DNA of 64,000 nt, taken from the NCBI RefSeq assembly GCF_014269285.1, contig NZ_JACOAF010000011.1, forward strand, positions 1-64,000, in the 5' to 3' direction. The position numbers were made by a program, and so were the translations under genes. The stretch is from Rufibacter sediminis (GTDB lineage Bacteria; Bacteroidota; Bacteroidia; Cytophagales; Hymenobacteraceae). A model generated the notes under the pieces. It made no database searches and was not told the origin of the DNA. It saw only the letters and a program-made list of their open reading frames with translations. Positions 17,739 through 25,202 of this stretch are shown here, in pieces; position 1 is the first letter of the stretch; each line of letters opens with the position of its first letter.

Positions 17739-18044
17739 CTAGGGCTGCTGGAACAAGGCCTTTTTGGCAAGAAGGTTCATTAGGGCAAGTTTCAGAGAGG
17801 TAAACGCAGCGGCGACATGCCCCTGGTGTGCCAGACCCTCGGCGGCCGACAGGCTCTCCAAGGCGCCCAGCACCAAGGGGGATATCCCCTTCCGGTGTTC
17901 ATCGTATTCTATAAGGGAGATGGCTTTCCTGGTCTGGTCCAGTAGGACCAGACCAGCTTGGGTATCTGCTTCTTTCAGGTGGTATTCTTTGGCCTCCTGG
18001 AGCAGGAGGTCCAGCAACAGAAATTGGTTCTCGTTCCGGCGCAT
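17739..18044 (-). CDS. Small helical module protein B, right copy (101 aa)
   Basis: This is the full-length paralog of the protein at 15088-15393, sharing 'NENQFLLL', 'VLLDQ', 'LESLSxAxxLAxxGHV' and 'ALFxQP'. It is predicted helical and soluble, with no recognised domain. It is the second gene of a two-gene minus-strand operon, 39 bp after the protein A gene. The opposite orientation relative to the left copy makes the segment between them an inverted-repeat-flanked block. Confidence 0.75.
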   Translation of the reverse strand: MRRNENQFLLLDLLLQEAKEYHLKEADTQAGLVLLDQTRKAISLIEYDEHRKGISPLVLGALESLSAAEGLAHQGHVAAAFTSLKLALMNLLAKKALFQQP

Positions 18045-18083
18045 CTTAGAATTTTCGTCCCGAGATAAACCTCAGTTCCCTTG

Positions 18084-18407
18084 TCAGAGTTCCACCCCGC
18101 TGCCGTTCTCCAGGTGGCTGTTCTTGAGATAGTACCTCAGGGTCTGCGTGGCGAGTTGGAGCGCGTCCTCCCGCTCCTCGCGCTCTGCCAGGTACAGCAC
18201 ATACTCCACCCGCGAGCGGCAGTAGCTGATGATGTGGTCCAGGTGGTCCTCCGTATGGCCGTGGTTCACCAGGCCACCGAATACCTCCAGGGCCTCCCGC
18301 ATGTAGTCGGCCAGGGCCATGCCGTTGTCGCCCTGTACGCTCCCCAGACCCTCGACCTTGGCGAGGATTTGCGCTAACTCCCCGTTGCTCTTTTTCCTGA
18401 ACTGCAT
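18084..18407 (-). CDS. Small helical module protein A, right copy (107 aa)
   Basis: The start at 18407 ('MQFRKKSNGEL') is supported by the aligned left copy, where homology begins at the same codon; upstream in-frame codons are not conserved. The protein is helical ('LADYMREALEVFGGLVNHGHTEDHLDHIISYC', split by turns) and has a charged helix 'YLAEREERED' before 'ALQLATQTLRYYLKN'. Over 37 bases in this charged region it is identical in DNA to the left copy. Function is unknown. A resemblance of its last helix to that of 18585-18887 ('ALQTAQSNLRSFLES') hints at a wider family. Confidence 0.75.
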   Translation of the reverse strand: MQFRKKSNGELAQILAKVEGLGSVQGDNGMALADYMREALEVFGGLVNHGHTEDHLDHIISYCRSRVEYVLYLAEREEREDALQLATQTLRYYLKNSHLENGSGVEL

Positions 18408-18425
18408 TTGCTTGAGTATATCTTT

Positions 18426-18433
18426 CAAATATA
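18426..18433 (-). promoter_or_regulatory. Candidate -7 promoter element of right module copy
   Basis: On the minus strand the sequence reads TATATTTG, an exact TAnnTTTG match, 18 bp upstream of the ATG at 18407. It is preceded by TTGGCTTTTCCAC, related to the bases before the left copy's promoter. Confidence 0.55.
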
Positions 18434-18556
18434 GTGGAAAAGCCAACTGATTCCACCACTAGGCAACAGGCGGGGAATTTTTCCATAGGTCTCTCGGTTC
18501 CCCATCTACCCTCTTCCTTCCGTCACCTTAGCATACCATCTGCCAACCTATCCTTT

Positions 18557-18590
18557 AGGAAAAGAATATGGATAGGAAAAGAATATGGAC
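18557..18590 (+). repeat. 17-bp tandem duplication across a start codon
   Basis: AGGAAAAGAATATGGAT (18557-18573) is followed directly by AGGAAAAGAATATGGAC (18574-18590). Each unit carries an ATG, at 18568 and 18585. Only the second is in frame with the gene that follows. The duplication therefore supplies a decoy start with a purine-rich leader. Confidence 0.8.
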
Positions 18591-18887
18591 CATAGGACCT
18601 CCACCGAGATTCTCCTTCGAAACTTAGTAGAAGTGAATGGCAAATTGGCGGTGTTGGCTCATAAGGCGAACCCGACCCTCCAGCAGATTGGAAGCCTGGT
18701 CAGGGAAGCGCAGGTCCAATTGGGCCTATTGGAGACAGCACACAGAGATCACCCCCCGCTGATTGCTGCGCAGGTAGGCCTCCTGGAGGCGATGATGCTC
18801 GCCTACAACCTCAGGCCTGGGGAAGCGCTCCAGACCGCCCAAAGCAACCTGCGCTCGTTTCTGGAGAGCATGAGTGGCATGCGCTAG
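18585..18887 (+). CDS. Small helical protein, 100 aa
   Basis: The protein is soluble and predicted helical ('LLRNLVEVNGKLAVLAHK' ... 'AAQVGLLEAMMLAYNL'), ending 'ALQTAQSNLRSFLES', which resembles the last helix of module protein A ('ALQLATQTLRYYLKN'). No domain was recognised. The start at 18585 is the second ATG of a 17-bp tandem duplication. It is divergent from the right copy of the module and may be a distant third relative. Confidence 0.6.
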   Translation: MDHRTSTEILLRNLVEVNGKLAVLAHKANPTLQQIGSLVREAQVQLGLLETAHRDHPPLIAAQVGLLEAMMLAYNLRPGEALQTAQSNLRSFLESMSGMR

Positions 18888-19214
18888 TTAGTGTCAGCCT
18901 ATAGTGCCGCTAGGCGGATGGCGCCCACAGGCCGGGCAGCCGGGGACCTGACCTGAGATCCAAGCTTATAACCACTATCATGTAAAACAGACCTGCTTTT
19001 CCCTTCTTATGCTTTATTGGGTATATGTAAAGCATTGCAAGTCGTTGCTCCACCGCCTCAAGGCCATCCAAATCTATAAGACGGCTACACAGGATAGATG
19101 CAGTTAGGAATCATTTTGTTCCAGCCTGGCTAACCCTTGTGCATGCGGGCCTAGGCGGATAAGGAAAAAGAACGCAACTGGATCTATGCCGCCAATGGTT
19201 GCGATCCGCACAAG
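18888..19214. other. Intergenic region without recognised features
   Basis: Nothing supported was seen in this 327-bp stretch. Short frames read like residual coding sequence but are too brief to assign. Confidence 0.4.
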
Positions 19215-19397
19215 TTACCCAAGCCGGAGTAACGTAGGCTGCTTAAGCTTGACTTTGACATTGGTAGTGTTCAGCTTTCTGGCGTCCCCGCTGTAGGATA
19301 CCACCTCAAAAAGGTCTTAGAACTCCTTGATCAACCCTTGTTCAAAAAGCAGCTTCGCGATCCCGAACTTTCTGTTAAGTACATCTACCTCTTTCAT
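19215..19397 (-). pseudogene. Possible small gene interrupted by an in-frame TAA
   Basis: From the ATG at 19397 the frame reads 'MKEVDVLNRKFGIAKLLFEQ', then 'GLIKEF', a TAA at 19317-19319, and continues in the same frame as 'DLFEVVSYSGDARKLNTTNV' and 'KVKLKQPTLL' to a second TAA at 19215. Both halves have protein-like composition, so TAA probably replaced a Tyr or similar codon. No family was recognised and the call is tentative. Confidence 0.35.
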
Positions 19398-19529
19398 GGG
19401 ATGGGGATGGTAAAACAAGCTATTTTTAAAACCATAATAGACGGAACTTATAAGAAGTGATAGGTCTGCAAAATCAATCCTAAGAAAATGGAGGTGATAG
19501 ACCTCCTGAGCACCGACCACTACCGGACC

Positions 19530-19805
19530 TCAATCCTCCGGTCCGCTGCCCGGTTTCGTGCCGCCATGGCCTACTCCGTTGCCGGTGACCGAGAGATGGT
19601 CCAGGTAAGGCTCCAGGTTACGCAGGGTTCGGAAACCCCGGACCTCTTTCCTTTCCCCATCATAGAGCACCTCCGCATAGAAGGTACCCATGTGGTACAG
19701 GTTGCCCCTTTCCGCGCAGGAGGTCAGGAACTCCCCCTCCCGGAAGACAGCTTCGGCCCGTCCCTCCTGCCCCAGCCGGAGGAAATCATACAAGGTAAGT
19801 GGCAT
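19530..19805 (-). CDS. Hypothetical protein, 91 aa
   Basis: The sequence 'MPLTLYDFLRLGQEGRAEAV' followed by a beta-rich part ('GNLYHMGTFYAEVLYDGER') and 'GFRTLRNLEPYLDHL' has the look of a short Bacteroidetes family in which a helix is followed by a small beta sheet ending in an 'xLEPYL' helix. I recall such proteins as hypothetical in Hymenobacteraceae but cannot name the family. It lies 55 bp downstream of the RadC-like gene on the same strand and may share its transcript. Confidence 0.6.
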   Translation of the reverse strand: MPLTLYDFLRLGQEGRAEAVFREGEFLTSCAERGNLYHMGTFYAEVLYDGERKEVRGFRTLRNLEPYLDHLSVTGNGVGHGGTKPGSGPED

Positions 19806-19860
19806 CGTCTTTGTTTTTCAGTGGATACGGCTTTCCCGTATGCCCTATTGGGAGAAGAGT

Positions 19861-20373
19861 TTAAAGCTCCCCATCATCGGCAAAGGAGTAAAAAGAGTCT
19901 GCGGTCAGGATGATATGGTCCAACACGGCGATGTCCATCTGGGCGGCGGCCTCCCTCACCCGCTTGGTCAGGGCCTTGTCCACTGCGCTGGGCTGGGTAT
20001 TGCCGCTCGGGTGGTTGTGGCCCAGGATGATCGCGCTGGCGCAGGAGAGTAGGGCAGCGGCCAGAATGAGCTTTATATCCACCACCGTACCTGAGACGCC
20101 CCCGGTCGAGACCCCGTACTCCCCTAGGACCCGGTTGTTGCGGTTGAGCAGCAACACCTTGAACTGCTCCACAAACTCCATTTTGTCAGATTCCCAGTTC
20201 TCCCGGAAAGCGGCGGCGCAGTCATCCGAGCAGGTGATTCTCCTTAATCCGGTGATAGGCTTCCCGACCCGATAGGAGAGTTCTATCTGCGGAACCCCCA
20301 CCAGTTCTTCTTCTAACCTGCTGAGTTGTTCGCCTTTTGCGCTATCGAATTCCGCTAATAATGAAAGTTGCAT
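19861..20373 (-). CDS. RadC-like JAB domain protein
   Basis: This 170-residue protein carries a JAB/MPN fold typical of plasmid- and ICE-borne RadC homologs. The metal-binding JAMM motif is complete: 'HNHPSGNTQPSAVD' gives His-x-His, Ser and Asp. The preceding beta strand is 'QFKVLLLNRNNRVLGEY'. The helix-hairpin-helix region of chromosomal RadC is absent. The start at 20373 ('MQLSLLAEF') was chosen because the longer upstream frame runs into the promoter element at 20424-20458. The role is unproven; such proteins are common beside mobile-element regulation and defence genes. It shares its promoter architecture with the DUF932 gene at 25203-26189. Confidence 0.85.
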   Translation of the reverse strand: MQLSLLAEFDSAKGEQLSRLEEELVGVPQIELSYRVGKPITGLRRITCSDDCAAAFRENWESDKMEFVEQFKVLLLNRNNRVLGEYGVSTGGVSGTVVDIKLILAAALLSCASAIILGHNHPSGNTQPSAVDKALTKRVREAAAQMDIAVLDHIILTADSFYSFADDGEL

Positions 20374-20423
20374 AAGAGGTTCTTTTTGAGTGCTGTCCCT
20401 TAATCGGTCACGTATAATAATAT

Positions 20424-20458
20424 ATACGTTTCGTATAAAATCAAGATACATTATGTAT
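20424..20458 (-). promoter_or_regulatory. Double-palindrome operator/promoter of the RadC-like gene
   Basis: Two 13-bp palindromes of form ATAC-N5-GTAT lie at 20424-20436 and 20446-20458, with centres 22 bp apart. On the minus strand the distal one overlaps TATCTTGA, a near match to the -7 element. The element ends 50 bp before the start codon at 20373. A near-identical arrangement precedes the DUF932 gene (26238-26273), so one regulator probably controls both. Confidence 0.65.
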
Positions 20459-20611
20459 CTATTTAATTATGCACATACGCACCGGGAGAGCCTCTTTTCT
20501 TCCCTTTTGTACTACGACTATTGTGATACTGGACTACAAGTTGCATTCCTGCCAATGATCTGTTTCGCCTAGGCCAGAATCGCCGGATGCCGTATGAGTA
20601 GCGGTCGGTTC

Positions 20612-20653
20612 GGCCAATTAGCGGCCAATTAGCGGTTGATTCGGCCAATTAGC
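20612..20653. repeat. Short GGCCAATTAGC repeats
   Basis: GGCCAATTAGC occurs at 20612-20622 and directly again at 20623-20633, and once more at 20643-20653. Degenerate flanking units (GGTCGGTTC, GGCCGATTC) run up to the stop codon of the AlbA_2 gene at 20661. The function is not evident. Confidence 0.7.
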
Positions 20654-20660
20654 GGCCGAT

Positions 20661-21977
20661 TCACTTAGCCAGCAGATACTTTGAGCCCCTTCCCTTGCCG
20701 GTCTGCACCAGGATGCCTTTTCCGACGAGCTGCCGCAGCTCTTCGGTGGCCGTAGTCTTACCGATGCTGTTTATTTCCTGGTAGTGGGAATTGTCGATAA
20801 AGCCGTGTTCTTTCGCAAAGGAGACTGCCGTCAGCTGTCGGTCGCTGAGCCCCATTCTCCTCAGGTGTTCCTCGGTGAGTTGGTTCTTGGAGAGAATGAT
20901 CAGGAATCCGCCGTCCTGCTCCTTCATCTCCGGCTCGGGGAGCGCGGCCTCCCGACAGGCTTCCATGATCTTGAGGGTACCCCTCCCCCAGGAATCGATG
21001 TACCCGCCTTTGAAGCAGACATCGGCGATCACCGGGTTCCTCGGCCGGGAAGGGTGCTGCCTTCTAAGGGCCTCCAGCGACAGTCCCTCCGGCAAGGTAC
21101 CCTCATTCCAGATGCTGAACCGGTCATCGTACACCCTGATCTGCACCATGCTGCCCAGGTAACTCCGGTGTACCAGGGCATTCAGGAGCATCTCCCGGAT
21201 GGCTGCCACGGGGTACTCCCCCTTCTCCACCCGCTGCAGCCCCTCGAACTCGATGGCCTTGGAGAGGAACTTTTGGTTAAGCTGCCCGGACACCTCGCCC
21301 AAAAGCCGGATGAGATTCCCCTCGGCCGTCTCCTGGAACCTCAGGTCCGCGTCGTCCTGGCCGAACCGGCCCATTTTGACCTGAATGTTAGGATAGAACC
21401 GGCCCGGGTCCCGGCCAAAAAGAAGGATGGCCGCCCGCTTCAGCCGTCCGTTCTCTGACAGCCGCAGCTTCTCCAGGAGCTCCGGCACACTGAGCCCCGA
21501 CACATCGGGCAAACGGCCTGCCCTTTGGGCATCCTTCAGGAAGGTTCGGACGCTTTCCCCGTCGATATCCTCCAGCGTGGCGGCGGGTTCCAGCACATCG
21601 TCCCACGTCTTGCCCGATTTCTTCAACAGGAATTCTGTCAGGCTGTGGCCAGTCAGCTCCATTTTGGTGCTGCCGCTTCGGTAGTAGTACCTGCCCCGGA
21701 GGGAGATGGCGATGGAGTAGGGAGGGGTGATGATCTCGATGTAATGCTTTCCATCCCTCTCGTGGAGATTGACCTCCACCAGGATTCCCAGAAGGTCCTT
21801 GATCTTATGGGGGATGAGGTCCATCAGGTTCTTGAAGTCCGGCACGTGCACCACGTTCCCGCTGTCATCCACGCCGATGAAAATGGTGCCGCCTTGGGCG
21901 TTGGCAAACCCGGCTACCCATTTCAGGTAGTCATCGTGCCAGCTTTGCTTGTACTCGATATTATGCTGTTCCGGCAT
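20661..21977 (-). CDS. AlbA_2/Schlafen-like ATP-binding transcriptional regulator
   Basis: This 438-residue protein has the N-terminal AlbA_2 (Schlafen-like) domain ('NIEYKQSWHDDYLKWVAGFA', 'GGTIFIGVDDSGNVV', 'YYRSGSTKMELTGHSLTEF'). A GHKL-type ATP-binding region follows ('IREMLLNALVHRSY', then 'RVYDDRFSIWNEGTLPEGL' and 'GRGTLKIMEACREAALPEPE'). The protein ends with a winged-helix part ('YQEINSIGKTTATEELRQLV'). The start at 21977 ('MPEQHNIEYKQSW') matches the usual family N-terminus. Such proteins act as DNA-binding regulators or in phage defence. It stands alone, with short repeats at its 3' end. Confidence 0.88.
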   Translation of the reverse strand: MPEQHNIEYKQSWHDDYLKWVAGFANAQGGTIFIGVDDSGNVVHVPDFKNLMDLIPHKIKDLLGILVEVNLHERDGKHYIEIITPPYSIAISLRGRYYYRSGSTKMELTGHSLTEFLLKKSGKTWDDVLEPAATLEDIDGESVRTFLKDAQRAGRLPDVSGLSVPELLEKLRLSENGRLKRAAILLFGRDPGRFYPNIQVKMGRFGQDDADLRFQETAEGNLIRLLGEVSGQLNQKFLSKAIEFEGLQRVEKGEYPVAAIREMLLNALVHRSYLGSMVQIRVYDDRFSIWNEGTLPEGLSLEALRRQHPSRPRNPVIADVCFKGGYIDSWGRGTLKIMEACREAALPEPEMKEQDGGFLIILSKNQLTEEHLRRMGLSDRQLTAVSFAKEHGFIDNSHYQEINSIGKTTATEELRQLVGKGILVQTGKGRGSKYLLAK

Positions 21978-22145
21978 TATACAGTAGGTAGAACGTTCCT
22001 GATGGGTGAAATTACCCAAAAAATGGGAAACAATCCTTCTGCAAGTGCTAGGATGAACACCCCCTGGTTTACAGAGTTGACCCCCGTTAAATCCTAAGGA
22101 GGGCTATCGGTCTTTTCTTCGGAATCGGAACAGGTAGGAAAGGTA

Positions 22146-22186
22146 AAACTGGAATAGCCCGGGGGCAGCCCGGGCTATTCCAGTTT
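22146..22186 (-). terminator. Intrinsic terminator of the 22.2-22.7 kb operon
   Basis: A perfect 18-bp stem (22146-22163 with 22169-22186, 5-nt loop) lies 8 bp past the stop codon of the gene at 22194. The minus-strand transcript ends the stem in CCAGTTTT. Confidence 0.8.
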
Positions 22187-22193
22187 AGGGAAT

Positions 22194-22439
22194 CTAGGCG
22201 GACAGCAGATGGGTTGGGTGGCCCAGTGCCTCCAGGACATCGTGCAGACCGGTCTGGCTCTGCGCCGGCACCCGGCAATCCATCACCTCTTCGATAAATG
22301 CGGTTATTTTCTCCAGGGGGCAATCACCCTTCATCCTGTACTGGGGAGAGGCGAGGAACTTCTCCCTTAACTCGGTGCTCTGCACCCTTACAATAAATCC
22401 TTCTTTCGTGTGCAGTACAATTTCATGGCTGTGATTCAT
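22194..22439 (-). CDS. Hypothetical protein, 81 aa, coupled to an HTH-like gene
   Basis: The start codon overlaps the end of the upstream gene by 17 bp, indicating translational coupling. The N-terminus is beta-rich ('EIVLHTKEGFIVRVQSTEL'), then helical ('LEKITAFIEEVMDC'). No family was recognised. The tight pairing with a putative DNA-binding protein and a terminator just downstream suggest a small two-gene module, possibly toxin-antitoxin-like, but nothing in the sequence proves that. Confidence 0.55.
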   Translation of the reverse strand: MNHSHEIVLHTKEGFIVRVQSTELREKFLASPQYRMKGDCPLEKITAFIEEVMDCRVPAQSQTGLHDVLEALGHPTHLLSA

Positions 22440-22728
22440 GGCATTCGTGGTTACTCGGTTGGGGGGAAGCGTAGATGATTCTTACCAAGGTCAGGAAATC
22501 AACGTTGACGAGCTTTGCGAAGGCCTGCAGCTCGGATACCCGGAAGGTGCTGGTATCTTTTATCTTCGCCTGCAGCCGTACGGTATTCAGGCTGAGTTTT
22601 TTAGCGATATGGGAAACCGGGATGATCGCAACTACCTCCCCGAGGCTCTTTATCTTACCTTCCTCCAAGCCAATCTTCACCTTCACGTAGCGTAAGTCAT
22701 CCTCAAAGTTTATCTCAGTTGTTTTCAT
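22423..22728 (-). CDS. Putative HTH protein, about 101 aa
   Basis: The middle and C-terminal part ('SHIAKKLSLNTVRLQAKI', 'FRVSELQAFAKLVNVDFLTL') has the spacing of an XRE-like helix-turn-helix, followed by a helix and a short tail. The start at 22728 ('MKTTEINFEDD') is preferred; an ATG at 22755 is possible. It heads the coupled two-gene operon that ends at 22194, and it is one candidate for the factor acting on the shared operators at 20424 and 26238. Confidence 0.55.
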   Translation of the reverse strand: MKTTEINFEDDLRYVKVKIGLEEGKIKSLGEVVAIIPVSHIAKKLSLNTVRLQAKIKDTSTFRVSELQAFAKLVNVDFLTLVRIIYASPQPSNHECHESQP

Positions 22729-22755
22729 CGGGGGCGTAATTGAAATCTTTGACAA

Positions 22756-23324
22756 AGCATCTAAAACTATGAAGCCCTGTCCTGCAAGTTCTGGTAGTGA
22801 GTGAAGCGCAATAGGTCAATTTAGTTAAGTAAAATACGAATCCCTCTGAATACCTGCAAACAAGCGGGACACGAAAGCCGAAAAAAAATATCCCCCCGAA
22901 AGAAGCCGGGATTTTCCGACCTCGGAAAACAACTTCCCATCGCATGACCAGGAATACCCTACTACACACAAAAGATAGAAGCAACAGACGACGGGAGGAG
23001 GCCCTGCCTGGTTTTACAACCGGTAACCCGTTCGTATACCGTTGCCGGCAGGGGAACCGTTCCAACAGTCACCTCCGGCACGAAAGTCATTTCCTTTACT
23101 GTTATATACGATACGTGCCAATAAATGACTACAAAAAGTACAGATATACGACACCCCGGTGAAGGGTTTATTCCGAAGGGTACGTTCGGCCAGCCTACCA
23201 ATTAACAACTGCAAAAGAGGCAAGAGCCTGATCCTGGCGGCACTACCCGCCGGGAAAAAATCCAGATCGTTCGGTAACCGTATGATAGAACTTCAGGGGT
23301 TGGTATAAAGTTAAGGGGAATGCG
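22756..23324. other. Intergenic region without recognised genes
   Basis: Several short frames overlap here on both strands but none has coding composition. Sequences like 'tatatacgatacg' near 23104 recall half-sites of the ATAC/GTAT operators without forming the full double palindrome. Confidence 0.4.
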
Positions 23325-23513
23325 ATGGAGACAGTCAATACAATCATCTTCCTAAGCCTTACGATAGGGGTTATCTGCACCTTTCTACTCTGGCTCCATG
23401 ACCGAAAGCCCTACCTGGGACAGGAGACCTATAAAGCCATCAGCGTCATCTCCTTTATCTTCAACATCACGGGTAGCTTCCTATGTTTAAGTGTCCTGCT
23501 CAACGGGGGGTGA
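23325..23513 (+). CDS. Small two-span membrane protein, 62 aa
   Basis: Two hydrophobic segments are visible ('TIIFLSLTIGVICTFLLWL' and 'ISVISFIFNITGSFLCLSV') with a short polar loop containing 'HDRKPYLGQETYK'. No family was recognised. It stands alone upstream of and convergent with the Fic operon. Confidence 0.5.
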   Translation: METVNTIIFLSLTIGVICTFLLWLHDRKPYLGQETYKAISVISFIFNITGSFLCLSVLLNGG

Positions 23514-23579
23514 AGCACTCTTGGCATGGGCAAAGGCGCAGTGCCCCTTAGGCCCTAGGGGTCGGTGGGGAGGCAATTT

Positions 23580-24611
23580 TTATCCCAGCCTGGGGCCCTT
23601 CGGTTTTTGGGTTGGCTCCTCCCCTAGTATCTGCCCTTGGGCAATTTTTTCCAATTGCAGAATAGATTGCCCGAACCGTTTGGCGTCTTGGAAGTCTTGG
23701 GAGGCGGGTGCCACCCCGGGGTGGTTCACAATTGCCTGGATGACGGTTTGGAAAGCATCTTTGTGCCGGGTGATTTGTTTTCCGTCAAATCGCACGGCAT
23801 GGAACCGCTGCAGGAAAGCATCGATCGGTTCCATCCCCCTCAGCGCCGGGTACACCTCGGTCAACCGGAGGAAGGTAACGTCAAACTCCCGCTTCGCCTC
23901 CATTCGCAGGAGTTCCGGCGGTAAGGGGGCCGTGGGCGCGGCGGGGGTGCGGCGGAGCCGCTCGCCCTCCTGGGTGGGCACCGGACCGGTCACCGTGCGG
24001 AGCATGTTTCTCAGACCTTCAAGGTCCCTGCCTGGGGCCCCATGGACCCGAACCATGGCCAGATCCCGGCCGTGGTTGTAGTCCTCCTTGTTCTTCAGCT
24101 GGTTGAAATCAAGGCTGTATCCTGCCTGCAAAGCCAATTGGGTGAAGGCGCCCTGCAGGCTGCGGCCGTTGCCTTCCCGGAAGGGGTGGGTATAGTTGTA
24201 CTGGTCAAGGTAGAAGGCGGCTCGGTCGATGAATCGGTCGAGAGGCAGGCCTTTCAGATAGTTTTCCTTTTCCAATTGCCTGGCCAAGGCCTCCAGGTTC
24301 CCGTCGATGTCAGGATAGGGGGCAAAAACCATGATTTCCCGGTTGCCCGTCGCATAGGTAGGCTTGTGCCCCTGGAACTGGCGGGCTGCCCTGGTTTCCC
24401 CTGCCCAGGGATAGATATCCCCGAAGGTAAACCGGTGGATCTGCTGGAAGTGGTCTCTGTCGAATTTGCCGCCCGGTACCCCTCCCCTTTGCTTAAGGTC
24501 CTCCACACTGGCCCACGCGATGTTGGCTTCCGCCTTCGACAGTGTGAAGGCATCGGTGATCCCTAATTTATTCAGGAGAACGCCTTGGCTGTCGGTAAAT
24601 GCATCAGCCAT
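23580..24611 (-). CDS. Fic-domain protein (VbhT-like toxin) with altered active-site motif
   Basis: Fic proteins transfer AMP or related groups to target hydroxyls. The Fic fold spans about residues 10-200, with 'FDRDHFQQIHRFTFGDIYPW' and 'AGETR' upstream of the flap. The catalytic motif is 'HPFREGNGRSLQ', which keeps the His, acidic residue and first Arg but has Gln where the consensus HxFx[D/E]GNGRxxR has the second Arg. About 115 residues of unknown C-terminal sequence follow a proline-rich linker ('RRTPAAPTAPLPPELLRME'). The gene starts 3 bp after the stop of a VbhA-like gene, as in VbhA/VbhT pairs on conjugative plasmids. Confidence 0.85.
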   Translation of the reverse strand: MADAFTDSQGVLLNKLGITDAFTLSKAEANIAWASVEDLKQRGGVPGGKFDRDHFQQIHRFTFGDIYPWAGETRAARQFQGHKPTYATGNREIMVFAPYPDIDGNLEALARQLEKENYLKGLPLDRFIDRAAFYLDQYNYTHPFREGNGRSLQGAFTQLALQAGYSLDFNQLKNKEDYNHGRDLAMVRVHGAPGRDLEGLRNMLRTVTGPVPTQEGERLRRTPAAPTAPLPPELLRMEAKREFDVTFLRLTEVYPALRGMEPIDAFLQRFHAVRFDGKQITRHKDAFQTVIQAIVNHPGVAPASQDFQDAKRFGQSILQLEKIAQGQILGEEPTQKPKGPRLG

Positions 24612-24614
24612 CGG

Positions 24615-24860
24615 CTACTGGGAAGGGACAGAGCTGTACCGACGCTTCGTTTCGGCGATGATCCGTTCCTTTACCTCTGCCAGGGAAAGCTCCCCGTCCA
24701 CGTAGCCTTGCATCAGATCGACCGCGAAACTATCGGGCATGGGGGCATTGGTCAGGATCCCCGCCAGGGAACTCAATGCGGACTTCTCCCTTGCGTTCCT
24801 GGCCTCCACCTGCTCCGGGGTCAATCCCGGGTGCGCTGGCTTGAATACGTCTAACAGCAT
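24615..24860 (-). CDS. VbhA-like antitoxin of the Fic pair
   Basis: This 81-residue protein ends with the VbhA-type helix pattern 'YVDGELSLAEVKERII' and sits directly upstream of the Fic gene. Known VbhA antitoxins carry an inhibitory helix motif [S/T]xxxE[G/N] whose Glu contacts the second Arg of the Fic motif. Here the equivalent stretch is 'SALSSLAGILTNAPMPDS', which has no such Glu. The partner lacks that Arg as well, so the two changes match. The assignment rests on pattern and gene order. Confidence 0.7.
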   Translation of the reverse strand: MLLDVFKPAHPGLTPEQVEARNAREKSALSSLAGILTNAPMPDSFAVDLMQGYVDGELSLAEVKERIIAETKRRYSSVPSQ

Positions 24861-25202
24861 ACACCAAAGTAGTTTAAATAGGTAATATACGACAAAAAAC
24901 CGGCCAAGTCAGATAGACAAGGTATACCTATAAAACCAAAGGGGAGCGAGGTTAATTCCTGTAAGCAAGCGGCGAGGCGTAAATCAGAACAATTAACTGA
25001 AAAGCTTGCCTCTCCCCGATCAGGAGAATGGAAGTTGCGGACCGGGCACGGTACCGCCCTGGGGCGGGAGTAGAACAAAGGGAAAAGAAAGGGCAAATTC
25101 AGGCCTTCGGGAAGGGTCTGCTTTTACAATTGTAAAACGGTTACAGGAGAAGTGGGGAAGGGGAAGGGGCAGATACCATTACCCACCCTTTCCCCACTTC
25201 CC
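24861..25202. other. Intergenic region with a palindrome and a hairpin
   Basis: A perfect palindrome TTTTACAATTGTAAAA lies at 25122-25137 and could be a regulator site. Just before the DUF932 stop codon region, GAAGTGGGGAAGGGG (from about 25149) pairs with CCCTTTCCCCACTTC (ending about 25199) and may terminate the DUF932 transcript. No gene was seen. Confidence 0.5.

Noticed and set aside
22962-23223. Short overlapping open frames in the 22.8-23.3 kb gap
   Set aside because: They conflict with each other, lack coding composition and have no paralog in the window.
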